64,000 bases of DNA from Sphingobium sp. CAP-1. Its GTDB lineage: Bacteria > Pseudomonadota > Alphaproteobacteria > Sphingomonadales > Sphingomonadaceae. The DNA is taken from the NCBI RefSeq assembly GCF_009720145.1, contig NZ_CP046252.1:2932001-2996000 (forward strand). Reading direction: 5' to 3'. Both the position numbers and the translations under genes were made by a program. The notes beneath the pieces are model-generated. The model had not been told where the DNA came from. It did not search any database and worked only from the letters and a program-made list of their open reading frames with translations. Shown here one piece after another: positions 25,383-32,712 of this stretch (positions within the stretch are counted from its first letter, which is position 1; each line of letters starts with the position of its first letter).

Positions 25383-26287
25383 CCCATTTTCTCCCGCTGC
25401 TGCTGCTCCCACCGCTGACGTCGACGCTCCGCCGCGTCCGCCATCTCGAACACATTGCGCAATTCCTGGCTGGAGCCGCCGGCGGCCCCGCCCGACTTCA
25501 CCGCCTCCTGATGCTTGCGGTTCAGCGCGCCCTGGGCGGTATGGAACCACGACCGGCGCTTTTCCTCCGGCTGGATCGCGAACCACGCATCGAGCGAGGC
25601 CAGCTCAGCGCGGAAGTCCGGGATGCCGTGATAGCGCGCCTTCCACTCGCCAAAGTGCGCATCGTTGAGGCGGATCACAGACCCGGCAAATGCATACTCA
25701 GACCGAGCGCGGGGGGCGGTCTCGCCCCCTCTTTCTTTCTTTTCTTTATTTCTTTCTTCCTTATTGGCTGTCCGGTTTTCACGATCGCCCCGAAAATCTG
25801 CCTGTCCGGGCGAGCCGGCTGCGGCAGGAAAATCGGTTTTATTTCCATCGGTTGTGTCAGGCTGCGCCTGTCCGATTTCCTGCCCGGTTCCTGTCCGATC
25901 TCTGTCCGGGTAAGCGGTCTGTCCGATTTCCTGTCCGATTTCCTGTCCGGCCGCATCAAAATTCGCCTGATGTTTGCTGTAATTACAGATTGTTATGACG
26001 CTCTTTCCCTGTCCGGTTTGCCGTTCGATCATCTGTTCATGCTGGAGGCGGGCGAGAAACCTCTCGACAGCCGATGGCGACCACTGAAATTCCTTGGCGA
26101 GATCGTCGCGCGAGGCGCAAAACTGACCGCGTTGCAGGTCGATGGTCCGCCCCTTGACGTTCAGCGTCGTCGGTGCCCAGCACGCCTTTTCGATCATCCA
26201 CTGCCATGCCATGGCGCGGCTGAATGCCTCGCCGGCAAACAGGGGATGCTTCATCCAGCCGCGTTGCATCCGATACCATCCGCTCAT
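25379..26287 (-). CDS. Phage replication initiator-like protein (lambda O-like layout)
   Basis: A 302-residue protein. Residues 1-95 form a winged-helix-like domain: MSGWYRMQRGWMKHPLF, a WQWMIEKA helix, RGQFCASRDDLAKEFQWSPSAVERFLARLQHEQMI. Residues about 95-195 are low-complexity linker (GQEIGQEIGQ, then NKEEKK-type charged runs). A C-terminal helical domain (FGEWKARYHGIPDFRAELASLDAWF) ends in Arg/Gln. N-terminal DNA-binding domain, linker, C-terminal loader-binding domain is the plan of initiators such as lambda O. The next upstream genes are helicase and primase. The DNA of the linker carries a repeat cluster, described separately. The start is fixed by ATGA overlap with dnaB. Confidence 0.72.
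   Translation of the reverse strand: MSGWYRMQRGWMKHPLFAGEAFSRAMAWQWMIEKACWAPTTLNVKGRTIDLQRGQFCASRDDLAKEFQWSPSAVERFLARLQHEQMIERQTGQGKSVITICNYSKHQANFDAAGQEIGQEIGQTAYPDRDRTGTGQEIGQAQPDTTDGNKTDFPAAAGSPGQADFRGDRENRTANKEERNKEKKERGGETAPRARSEYAFAGSVIRLNDAHFGEWKARYHGIPDFRAELASLDAWFAIQPEEKRRSWFHTAQGALNRKHQEAVKSGGAAGGSSQELRNVFEMADAAERRRQRWEQQQREKMG
25768..26020. repeat. Cluster of CTGTCCG iterons within the initiator gene, candidate replication origin
   Basis: CTGTCCG occurs at 25768, 25802, 25868, 25891, 25902, 25919, 25931, 25943 and 26009, with a one-mismatch copy CTGCCCG at 25880. The best copies read CTGTCCGATTTCC (25868, 25919, 25931). From 25868 to 25943 consecutive copies start 12, 11, 11, 17, 12 and 12 bp apart, close to one helical turn each. 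On one side is a T-rich tract at 25730-25764, on the other an AT-rich stretch with the perfect palindrome CTGTAATTACAG (25977-25988). Iterons plus AT-rich DNA inside an initiator gene is the lambda origin arrangement. Confidence 0.7.
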
Positions 26288-27705
26288 CGCATGTCTCCCG
26301 AAGGCGCAAGGGACCGGACAGCCTGATAGCTGCGGTCGTAATGGACGTAGGCCGTGCCGATCGACGAATGCCGATGCTTCGAGCAAATCAGCTCCAGCGA
26401 ATGGCGCATCCCCTCCAGCTTGCCAGACCAGGCCGCGTGTTCGGCGGTGTCGGGTTCCGGCTCGCTGTTCACCAGATAATATTCCTGGCTCAGCAGGAAG
26501 AGGACGATGTCCGCATCCTGCTCAATCTGCCCGCTGGCGCGCAGGTCATCGAGATTGGGGCGCTTGTCGGCCCGCTGCTCGACCCGGCGCGAAAGCTGCG
26601 ATAGCGCCATGATCGTCACGCCCTCGTCGCCAGCCATGATCTTGAGCGACCGACTGACTTCCGAAACTGCCTCATATTCGGATTTCGCGGTGCCGTCGGG
26701 CATCAGAAGTTGGAGATAGTCGACAATCACAAGTTCGAGCTTCTGGCCGGCGGCTTGAAGCTCCCGCTTCCGGCGGCGGATGGCGCGCCTGAGCTGGCTC
26801 AGCGTGTGGCAGCGCTTGTCTATGACCTTGAAGGGCAGCGTGCCCAACTCGCGCCGGACGCGATGGATATTCTGCTGCTGGTCCCTGTTCAGCCGATAGT
26901 TGGTGAATGCCGCGAACGGGATCCTATGATCGTCATAGCAGGCATCGGAAACGAAACGCAGGCTCAGCGTCTCCCATGCCATTTCAAGGCTGGCGAACAG
27001 AACGCCGTGACCTTGCAAGGCCGCGCCGCGCATATAGCTGAGAGCGAGCGCGGTCTTGCCCATACCGGGCCGAGCGCCGACCACGACGAGCCATCCGGGT
27101 TGCAGGCGGCCCAGCAGCGTGTCCATGGCCCCGATGATGCCGCTGCGCACGCCATGCCGCTCGCGCGTGAAGCCGGCGATTACCTCCTCAAAGCAGTCGT
27201 CTGATCCGATGAAGAACGCGGGGTCGGTATGCTCGACCGCCCCGGCCATGATTCCGTCGGCTTCTGACACGATCGCAGGAAGGTCCGCGCCGACGACGGA
27301 CGCCTTTTCGATCACCGCGCGCAATGCCGTCGTGACCCGGCGCTGTATCGCCAGCACGCGAATTTGATCGGCATAGCCAGCAGGCGCACCTATCGTGTCG
27401 ATCATGGCGGCTTGCTGGAGGCTATTCAGCAGATCCAGCCCGCCCATCTCGCGGAATGCCTGATCGTCGGTCAGCATGGGCGCGAGAAGGGTGGCGTTGA
27501 TACGATGGCCGCTCGCCAACTCGCGCATGATGAGCGAGTAGGCGCGGCCATAGACCGGTTCCGCAAAGTCTCGATCGTCCAGGCGGTCGGCAAGGGCGTC
27601 GGCGACACTATTATCCCACAGCAGCAGGCCAATAGTGCGCCCCTCGGCATGGACGTTGCTCAGCACCAGATCGGCGGCGGATTTTTCGCGAACGGCGAAA
27701 TTCAC
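26284..27705 (-). CDS. DnaB-like replicative helicase
   Basis: A 473-residue protein. The N-terminal DnaB helical domain (VLSNVHAEGRTIGLLLWDNSVADALADRL...FAEPVYGRAYSLI) is followed by the RecA-type motor: Walker A VGARPGMGKTAL at about 210-220, H2 segment FASLEMAWETLSLRF, Walker B LVIVDYLQLL near 325, then MALSQLSRRVEQRADKRPNLDDLRASGQIEQDADIVLFL. All helicase motifs are intact. The start is GTG (27703-27705), overlapping the primase stop as GTGA; upstream in-frame sequence is non-homologous. It probably acts with the downstream initiator and upstream primase. Confidence 0.92.
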   Translation of the reverse strand: MNFAVREKSAADLVLSNVHAEGRTIGLLLWDNSVADALADRLDDRDFAEPVYGRAYSLIMRELASGHRINATLLAPMLTDDQAFREMGGLDLLNSLQQAAMIDTIGAPAGYADQIRVLAIQRRVTTALRAVIEKASVVGADLPAIVSEADGIMAGAVEHTDPAFFIGSDDCFEEVIAGFTRERHGVRSGIIGAMDTLLGRLQPGWLVVVGARPGMGKTALALSYMRGAALQGHGVLFASLEMAWETLSLRFVSDACYDDHRIPFAAFTNYRLNRDQQQNIHRVRRELGTLPFKVIDKRCHTLSQLRRAIRRRKRELQAAGQKLELVIVDYLQLLMPDGTAKSEYEAVSEVSRSLKIMAGDEGVTIMALSQLSRRVEQRADKRPNLDDLRASGQIEQDADIVLFLLSQEYYLVNSEPEPDTAEHAAWSGKLEGMRHSLELICSKHRHSSIGTAYVHYDRSYQAVRSLAPSGDMR

Positions 27706-28721
27706 TTCCGCACCCCGCGATGCTGATCGTTGAAGTCCTTGAAGGCCGCCAGGGGGAACACACTGCTGGCCGTGCGTCCGCTCGCCTCGATCCAATCGAT
27801 AGCGTTTCGCACGGCCCGCTCGCCGGCATCGCCATTGTCGCCCCCGACGCACACATGGCGAATCGTGGGCGGGAACATCATCTGTGAGAGGTTGGAGGTG
27901 CCGCACGCGGCCCAGACTGTTTCCCCCATCTCCTGCCGCAGAGTGAGCGCGTCCTCCGGCCCCTCGCAGGTCATGATACGTTCCAGCGGCCGGCCGAGCC
28001 GGAAGGCCGATCCTGCCAAGATACCGAATGTCAGCTTGGCCTTAGCCTTGGAACCATCCGCGTTGGTCCGCGCATATTTGCGCCGGCCCCCATCGGCGAG
28101 GAAGATGCACTGCACGCCGACCAGCCGGCCGGTGACGTCCTGAAGAGCGCAGGCCATCGCCGGATGGTCGCGACCGACTTCCCCGGTTTCCCGGTCGCGC
28201 CAGCGTGGGGTCATCACGAATCGGACGGTTTGTGGGAGCGGCATGAAAATGCCACGGGACCGCGCATAGACCTCAGCGGGGGTTCCGGCCGCGAGGGTCG
28301 AGCGAGACCATATCCAGCGAGCAAGAGCGATGCGCTCCGCCAGTTCATTCTCATCGACCGCTTTCCGCCGGGCGCGTTCTTCTTCCGAGACAGTTGGGAA
28401 GGCATCGCCGGTCAGTGCCTCGAACGCCTCCTTGAAGCTCAGCCCATCCTTCTGTGTCAGGAAGGTGAAATGATCCCCGCCGACGCCGCAACCATGGCAG
28501 TAATAGGTGCCCTTCGTGTCGTTGACTTCGAAGCTGGGCGAACGCTCCTGATGGAACGGGCAAAGCCCCACGAGCTCACGGCCGCCGCGCTTGCGCAGTT
28601 TGGTGTGTCGCGACACGACGTCGGACAGGTTGCGGCGCGCTTTTGCGTCCTCGATCGCGCGCTGGAATGCAGCCTGTTCGGCGGCCGATCGTGTGCCGCC
28701 ATTCGCTTTCGCCCCCGGCAT
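27702..28721 (-). CDS. Phage primase: CHC2 zinc finger plus Toprim-type domain
   Basis: A 339-residue protein. A DnaG-type CHC2 zinc finger has ligands C54, H57, C75 and C78 (CPFHQERSPSF...YYCHGCG). A linker helix is followed by a region with WRDRETGEVGRDHPAMACALQDVTGRLVGVQCIFLADGG, then a Toprim-like core: IMTCEGPEDALTLRQEM (acidic motif) and VCVGGDNGDAGERAVRNAI (DxD-like). It makes RNA primers for the phage fork. The gene is 5 nt downstream of the Cro-like gene, so it is the first replication gene of the leftward unit. Confidence 0.88.
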   Translation of the reverse strand: MPGAKANGGTRSAAEQAAFQRAIEDAKARRNLSDVVSRHTKLRKRGGRELVGLCPFHQERSPSFEVNDTKGTYYCHGCGVGGDHFTFLTQKDGLSFKEAFEALTGDAFPTVSEEERARRKAVDENELAERIALARWIWSRSTLAAGTPAEVYARSRGIFMPLPQTVRFVMTPRWRDRETGEVGRDHPAMACALQDVTGRLVGVQCIFLADGGRRKYARTNADGSKAKAKLTFGILAGSAFRLGRPLERIMTCEGPEDALTLRQEMGETVWAACGTSNLSQMMFPPTIRHVCVGGDNGDAGERAVRNAIDWIEASGRTASSVFPLAAFKDFNDQHRGVRK

Positions 28722-28726
28722 GGCGG

Positions 28727-28930
28727 TTATTCTGCCTCTGCGGGCGGGACAAGAAGGTCCCGTGCCATGACCCGGCCTTCAGTCAGTCTTTCTATTTTTA
28801 CAGCGCGTGGCAACGAAGGCTGCCGTTGTCGGTAGGCCCATTTGCGTACGATATTCTCAGTTTCCCCGATTGCTTCCGCAAAAGTGGCAAATGAAAATTC
28901 CGATGATCGGATAAACTCAAGTAGCGTCAT
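28727..28930 (-). CDS. Cro-like HTH regulator
   Basis: A 67-residue product from the ATG at 28928-28930: MTLLEFIRSSEFSFATFAEAIGETENIVRKWAYRQRQPSLPRAVKIERLTEGRV. This is a compact Cro/YdaS-type helix-turn-helix with recognition helix around TENIVRKWAY. It is divergent from the repressor gene and first in the leftward operon, the genetic position of Cro. An alternative ATG at 28948 would place the first codon inside operator O1; neither start has a clear ribosome site. It should bind some or all of the five operators and shut off the repressor promoter. Confidence 0.75.
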   Translation of the reverse strand: MTLLEFIRSSEFSFATFAEAIGETENIVRKWAYRQRQPSLPRAVKIERLTEGRVMARDLLVPPAEAE

Positions 28931-28940
28931 GCGGATGATA

Positions 28941-28959
28941 TGCACCATGAGTGCGCATA
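28941..28959. promoter_or_regulatory. Operator O1 of the immunity region
   Basis: Reads on the minus strand as TGCGCAC-TCATG-GTGCATA; including flanks, 28938-28960 is a 23-bp near-palindrome with ATATGC/GCATAT ends. It overlaps the beginning of the Cro-like reading region. Same half-sites and 5-bp spacer as the other operators. Confidence 0.7.
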
Positions 28960-28972
28960 TAGAAAGAGGGTT

Positions 28973-28991
28973 AATACACTATGTGTGCAAT
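28973..28991. promoter_or_regulatory. Operator O2 (diverged left half-site), covering the leftward -10
   Basis: Reads AATACAC-TATGT-GTGCAAT on the plus strand. The right half is good, the left half keeps only the CAC. The leftward hexamer TATTAA (minus strand, 28971-28976), the best candidate -10 of the Cro-replication promoter, overlaps it, so a bound repressor would block that promoter. Confidence 0.55.
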
Positions 28992-29019
28992 TGAGTGCTG
29001 CGCACTATCAGTGCATAGC
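28991..29019 (+). promoter_or_regulatory. Repressor promoter with operator O3 in the spacer; predicted leaderless transcript
   Basis: A -35-like TTGAGT (28991-28996) and a -10-like CATAGC (29014-29019) are 17 bp apart. Operator O3, TGCGCAC-TATCA-GTGCATA (28999-29017), lies in the spacer. The ATG of the repressor is only 7 nt after the -10 and has no Shine-Dalgarno, so transcription probably starts at or next to the A of ATG, as in lambda cI from PRM. The -10 match is weak, consistent with a promoter needing activation. Confidence 0.5.
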
Positions 29020-29025
29020 GCTCGA

Positions 29026-29655
29026 ATGAACATTCCTAATCGCATCGCTGCAATCCGGAAAAGGGCAGGCCTCTCGCAAACCCAGTTGGCGGAGGCGGTC
29101 GGCGCCACGCTGAGCATGGTGGGAAAGTTGGAGCGCGGCGAACGAGCCCTAAATAGTAATTGGCTAATGCGGATCAGCTCGGCGCTCAAATGCCGGCCTC
29201 ATGAATTGTTGCATGACGACAATGATTTTATGGAGTTCGGTATCGCCGATGCCGACGGCGCAGTCATTGTCGCCACTTCAGGCGGGGAGCACGGTTGGCG
29301 TATAACCGAAGAATTTAAGGGATTGTCTACTCGCCTAGACCACGTCGAAGAAATCGACGGATTTCTGGTGCGCCAGCAGGTTGACCGTTCCATCACCTGC
29401 TCGGAATCGCTTGGTATTACGATTCCGGCGGGATCTCGGCTGATATTCTCCTGGCAAGAAGTCTCGCATCCGCCGACGATACGTCGGCTCGCATTCATCG
29501 GGGCATTCTTAGAAAATGGATACATTGGAATCATAGGCAGCGCGTTCCCAGGTAGTCGGCCTGGGCGGCACCACATTATGCCCGTGAAAGGCGAACTAAT
29601 TTTAGATGCTCGAATTGACGTTCTGATCCCCATCACGGCGATTGTTTTACCATAG
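29026..29655 (+). CDS. CI-like phage repressor with N-terminal HTH
   Basis: A 209-residue protein from the ATG at 29026 (upstream in-frame codons run through operators). Residues 1-60 are an HTH_3/XRE domain: NRIAAIRKRAGLSQTQLAEAVGATLSMVGKLERGERALNSNWLMRISSALKCRPHELL. The C-terminal ~140 residues are only loosely similar to LexA/CI C-terminal folds (ITIPAGSRLIF..., a closing hydrophobic VLIPITAIVLP) and I cannot find a convincing Ser-Lys protease dyad. The gene is visibly more AT-rich than its neighbours. It is flanked by five matching operators, so it is the master repressor of the lysogen by context. Confidence 0.8.
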   Translation: MNIPNRIAAIRKRAGLSQTQLAEAVGATLSMVGKLERGERALNSNWLMRISSALKCRPHELLHDDNDFMEFGIADADGAVIVATSGGEHGWRITEEFKGLSTRLDHVEEIDGFLVRQQVDRSITCSESLGITIPAGSRLIFSWQEVSHPPTIRRLAFIGAFLENGYIGIIGSAFPGSRPGRHHIMPVKGELILDARIDVLIPITAIVLP

Positions 29656-29672
29656 CGCACAATGTGTGCATA
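29654..29672. promoter_or_regulatory. Operator O4 at the end of the repressor gene
   Basis: Reads AGCGCAC-AATGT-GTGCATA, seven of seven in the right half-site and six of seven in the left relative to O3. It overlaps the stop codon of the repressor gene and precedes the rightward early promoter by 8 bp. Confidence 0.7.
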
Positions 29673-29679
29673 ATTCCTA

Positions 29680-29709
29680 TTGACGATGTGCACTGCAAGT
29701 GCGTATTAA
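29680..29709 (+). promoter_or_regulatory. Rightward early promoter with operator O5 filling the spacer
   Basis: TTGACG (29680-29685) and TATTAA (29704-29709) are separated by 18 bp, a good sigma-70-type promoter. Operator O5, TGTGCAC-TGCAA-GTGCGTA (29687-29705), occupies the spacer and enters the -10, so repressor binding would exclude polymerase. It points to the small-gene operon beginning at 29812 and ultimately the integrase. Confidence 0.7.
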
Positions 29710-29811
29710 CCAGTCTCGTTAGGCGGGACCGGTAACCAATCCTGTCCTGGCTACGTCAGGCAGGGCGTCCGCATGGGCCATCCCTGTCGTTCAGATCAGG
29801 AGAACCCGGAT

Positions 29812-30324
29812 ATGGCCGACGCCACCACGGCGCGGAGCGATAATGCTCCGCGAGCAGCAGAATTGCGCGCCAAGCGCCTCGAAACTCCCATCGTCGCCAT
29901 GGCCAAGATGCTTGGCCAAGCGCATGAGCTTTACGATACCGCCGATGGCGAAAACAGCCGGCGTGCGGGCAAGTTTCGCGCCTTCGGAGCCGTGCACGAT
30001 CACGCATTCTCGGCGTTCATCGCGGGCCAGTATGGCCTGCTGCACCTCATTCCCGCAGAGGATGGCCGCGATCTGATGATCCTTGCGGGTCTGGCATCCA
30101 TGCTGGCATCTGAGCTGGGGAATTACATCGACCCAGCCGATGAAAACGCGAGCAAGCTCGGCGTCGGCATCGAGGCTGCACTGTGCACCATCAGTGCAAC
30201 CATCGCCGACAGGTGGCCGTCCGGCCCTGACACGGTTGAACCACTATACCCCGACCTCGCACGCTCGATCCGCAGGGATGTGATGATCGTCAATGCGCTT
30301 CGCGCCGACGCGGAGGGCCAGTAA
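29812..30324 (+). CDS. Unrecognised early phage protein, first gene of the rightward operon
   Basis: A 170-residue protein from the ATG at 29812, chosen because AGGAGA lies 9 nt upstream. It is largely alpha-helical: LRAKRLETPIVAMAKMLGQAHELYDTADGE, then HDHAFSAFIAGQYGLLHLIPAEDGRDLMILAGLASMLASELGNYI and a C-terminal ARSIRRDVMIVNALRAD. There are no catalytic motifs I can name. It is the first product made when the rightward promoter is released, so a role in early takeover or lysogeny choice is possible but only inferred from position. Confidence 0.65.
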   Translation: MADATTARSDNAPRAAELRAKRLETPIVAMAKMLGQAHELYDTADGENSRRAGKFRAFGAVHDHAFSAFIAGQYGLLHLIPAEDGRDLMILAGLASMLASELGNYIDPADENASKLGVGIEAALCTISATIADRWPSGPDTVEPLYPDLARSIRRDVMIVNALRADAEGQ

Positions 30325-30325
30325 G

Positions 30326-30652
30326 ATGGCCAGCCGTCGTCAAGTCCTCGCTGCGGCTGTCGTCGCCCCATTCTTCGCGGCAAGGCCAGCCATCGCCAAT
30401 GACCTGGTGTGCAGCAGCGCCGATCCCATCCCCGAATATCTGGATGCTTTCCGCGCCTACGACGAGGATGATCCGGCTTCCGTTGCGCGTCATGCGAAAG
30501 CATGTGCCGCCATGCACCAGTGGGCGCCGGATAGCGCACGCGACATGCTGCGCAAGATTGTGGTCACGCTGGACGATGACGGACGCGGGCCGGAGCCGAC
30601 ATTGCGCGGCCTGATCCAGCAGGCCGACCGCCTACTGTCCGAAAAATCCTGA
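30326..30652 (+). CDS. Small exported protein with twin-arginine-like signal
   Basis: A 108-residue product from ATG 30326 with GGAGGG upstream. The N-terminus MASRRQVLAAAVVAPFFAARPAIAND has a twin-Arg pair, a hydrophobic core and an AxA cleavage site near residue 24, i.e. a Tat- or Sec-type signal peptide. The mature part is helical and charged (EYLDAFRAYDEDDPASVARHAKACAAMHQWAPDSARDMLRKI) with Cys residues. The family is not recognised. An exported protein in an early phage operon may alter the envelope of the lysogen. Confidence 0.65.
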   Translation: MASRRQVLAAAVVAPFFAARPAIANDLVCSSADPIPEYLDAFRAYDEDDPASVARHAKACAAMHQWAPDSARDMLRKIVVTLDDDGRGPEPTLRGLIQQADRLLSEKS

Positions 30653-30667
30653 TCGAGGAGATCGGCG

Positions 30668-31378
30668 ATGACTTTTCAGTTCAAGCCATTGGCAAATCCT
30701 GAAGTTTCGAACCACGCATATGAGCTGCCTGCGATGCCTTGTGGTGTTTCCGGTGCGCTGGCTGAGGCGATCGATACATATGCCGCCGCCGTGCGCAACG
30801 GTCCGGATGGATCTGAGAATGAGCCTTACCAAGCGGTGACTGGCTTTGACGCCCGAAGCGTCCCGGATGTCATCGCGAAATTTCTCATCAAGTTGCATTA
30901 TGATTTTCCGGGCCTAGACAATGGCGGTCTCGCGCTGGCCGCGACAGAGGCAAACTATACACGCCTCATCGCCGCCGAAGGATTGCTCGCGGATCTCTAT
31001 CGACAGATTCCGACCTCGTGGGGTCAGGCGTTGGACAACTACCGAGCGAGCCTTCTCGCAGAGGCAGACTATGACCGCCTCGTCTGGCGACCTGCCTTCA
31101 ACGCTGAAATCGGAGGCGCACGTCAGGTGTCGTCCGCAATCAGCGGAGAAATGGAACGACTTGGGGACATCCGAGCTGCCGCCGAGGAATTCCTGTTGGC
31201 GATGCCTGCCCCATCGTTGGAAGAATTCGCCGCGAAATATCTGATCGCGTTCAGTCACGACCGGGATTTGAATGGCTATCACGAAGAATTTTGCGCGGAA
31301 GCGCGCAGACTTATGTCTGTGGACGATGGCGATACGAAGCTCTCTGCCATCCTTTCAGCGCTCAGTTGGGGGGAATAG
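30668..31378 (+). CDS. Unrecognised early phage protein (236 residues)
   Basis: GAGGAG precedes the ATG by 8 nt. The protein is mostly helical: VSGALAEAIDTYAAAVRNG, FLIKLHYDFPGLDNGGLALAATEANYTRL, WGQALDNYRASLLAEADYDRL, FAAKYLIAFSHDRDLNGYHEEFCAEARRLM. Similar small-genome phages encode helical proteins of this size with no known role. Base composition is lower in GC than the structural genes, suggesting a different origin. Confidence 0.65.
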   Translation: MTFQFKPLANPEVSNHAYELPAMPCGVSGALAEAIDTYAAAVRNGPDGSENEPYQAVTGFDARSVPDVIAKFLIKLHYDFPGLDNGGLALAATEANYTRLIAAEGLLADLYRQIPTSWGQALDNYRASLLAEADYDRLVWRPAFNAEIGGARQVSSAISGEMERLGDIRAAAEEFLLAMPAPSLEEFAAKYLIAFSHDRDLNGYHEEFCAEARRLMSVDDGDTKLSAILSALSWGE

Positions 31379-31380
31379 GC

Positions 31381-31701
31381 GTGACCGCCGTCATCACCCG
31401 TCTTCCCACGGCGGCCCGCCGCAAGGTGCAGCAGCGCAGCATCCGCGCCGTCCGCCAGTTCAAGGCCGAAAACCCGTGGCCGGGCGTGAGCAAGCCGCCC
31501 CATGTCCGCGACGCTGAGGCGAGCGTGTCGCAGGTTGGCCGATCGCCGGAGCTGCTGATCCTGCTCGCCCTGCTCAAATCTCTGCCGGACGCTCAGCGCC
31601 AAGCCATCAAGGACACGGTCCATCGGATACATTTTGCCGTTGGCGACGAGGTTTCGTTGGCCGCGTGCAGCCTCCTGAGCGGCATCGGGAGGGATCGATG
31701 A
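31381..31701 (+). CDS. Small basic protein of unknown function
   Basis: A 106-residue product starting at GTG 31381, with GGGGGGAA just upstream and the preceding stop 2 nt away. The first half is basic (TRLPTAARRKVQQRSIRAVRQFKAENPW), the second half helical (LLILLALLKSLPDAQRQAIKDTVHRIHFAV). It could bind nucleic acid through the basic part. Not recognised. Confidence 0.55.
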   Translation: MTAVITRLPTAARRKVQQRSIRAVRQFKAENPWPGVSKPPHVRDAEASVSQVGRSPELLILLALLKSLPDAQRQAIKDTVHRIHFAVGDEVSLAACSLLSGIGRDR

Positions 31702-32039
31702 GCGAGGACGAGAACGACAATTGCGGCACCTGCGCGCATTGGTGCGCTGGTGCCGTCGCCAGCACGACCGTTCCAGCGCCCAGGGCCAGCGACAAGGACG
31801 TCGGCGCCTGCCAGGTCGACCCCCCCCCGCAGATATTCATCATCAACGGACAGGCAATGCCGCTCCAGCCGGTGACGCATAACACGCGGACCTGTTCGAA
31901 CTGGTGCCCGATCGACATCGATTCCGAGCCTGGCGACGAAGATGGCGACGGCGATACCCCGCCAAGGCCGCGCCCGAAGCCAGACGTCGACAAGGTCCGC
32001 CTCCTCTTCCCGAACCCCTCCAAGCCGATCGCCGCATAA
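31698..32039 (+). CDS. Small Cys-rich protein, possible zinc site
   Basis: A 113-residue product from ATG 31698 (ATGA overlap with the preceding stop, GGAGGG upstream). It has CGTCAHWC near residue 8 and CSNWC near residue 70, plus a lone Cys at about 37, and ends in an acidic/proline-rich stretch. Paired 'C..CaHWc ... C.nW' motifs are seen in small metal-binding phage and bacterial proteins of unknown role. Not recognised further. Confidence 0.55.
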   Translation: MSEDENDNCGTCAHWCAGAVASTTVPAPRASDKDVGACQVDPPPQIFIINGQAMPLQPVTHNTRTCSNWCPIDIDSEPGDEDGDGDTPPRPRPKPDVDKVRLLFPNPSKPIAA

Positions 32040-32050
32040 GGAGCGACGTC

Positions 32051-32443
32051 ATGCCCCAAGCCGATACAATCGCGCGCGCCGATAGCGCCCTCGTGACCGC
32101 CTATGACCGCTATACCGAGGCAAATGCGGCCCACACCATCGTCTGCGCCAACGCGAAGGCGACGCAGGTGGAGCGCTTCGACGCCGCGATGGCCGTCCAC
32201 AAAGCGTTTCAGGCGTTCCTGATGGCGGAGAGCGGCCCGGCCGCCGTCCATACCCATCCTATGCCGGACGATCTGACGGAACTGATCCGCAGCGCCTTCT
32301 CCATGGTCCATGCCATCAGGTATATGGAAATTTTCAATATTCGGCCCGACGGCGTGGATTCCTTCACGCACGATGCCGGTTGTTGCCTGCTGTCCGATGC
32401 CGAGGCGATCCTCAAGGCTGCCCTCGTGAAGGCAGGCGGCTGA
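32051..32443 (+). CDS. Unrecognised helical protein (130 residues)
   Basis: The ATG at 32051 has AAGGAG 8 nt upstream. The sequence PQADTIARADSALVTAYDRYTEANAAHTIVCANAKATQVERFDAAMAVHKAFQAFLMAE is a long helix pair, followed by a shorter C-terminal domain with a DAGCCLLSDAEAILKAAL end. No motif is recognised. The next gene starts within its stop codon. Confidence 0.55.
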   Translation: MPQADTIARADSALVTAYDRYTEANAAHTIVCANAKATQVERFDAAMAVHKAFQAFLMAESGPAAVHTHPMPDDLTELIRSAFSMVHAIRYMEIFNIRPDGVDSFTHDAGCCLLSDAEAILKAALVKAGG

Positions 32444-32712
32444 TGTCCGAGGCCAAGATCAAGGCGCGCCAGGACTATCCCTATGTCGTTGCGCGCGCCG
32501 GCGGGAAGCTCCCGCGCTTCCGCTTTCAGGACGTCGGCGAGGCTGGCGAGGACGCTGAGCGTCAAAGCCAGCAGCGCCCCGGCGCGACCTTCATCGTCAT
32601 GAAGGAGATCGCCCGCGTCTCTACCCCCATTCCGGCCGCCAATCCCCCCAGGCGGTCGGCAGAGCCGGGCGATCACGCCCCCCGGTCGCCCGGCTCGAAA
32701 GGCGGTGCATGA
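32443..32712 (+). CDS. Small basic protein of unknown function (89 residues)
   Basis: Starts at ATG 32443 overlapping the previous stop (TGATG). The N-terminal part (KIKARQDYPYVVARAGGKLPRFRFQDVGE) is structured-looking, while the last third is Pro/Ser/Arg-rich and disordered. Not recognised; kept because of the tight operon packing. Confidence 0.45.
   Translation: MSEAKIKARQDYPYVVARAGGKLPRFRFQDVGEAGEDAERQSQQRPGATFIVMKEIARVSTPIPAANPPRRSAEPGDHAPRSPGSKGGA

Noticed and set aside
25861..25960. CRISPR-like array
   Set aside because: The repeats are only 7-13 bp, spaced 11-12 bp and inside a coding gene; they fit iterons, not CRISPR.
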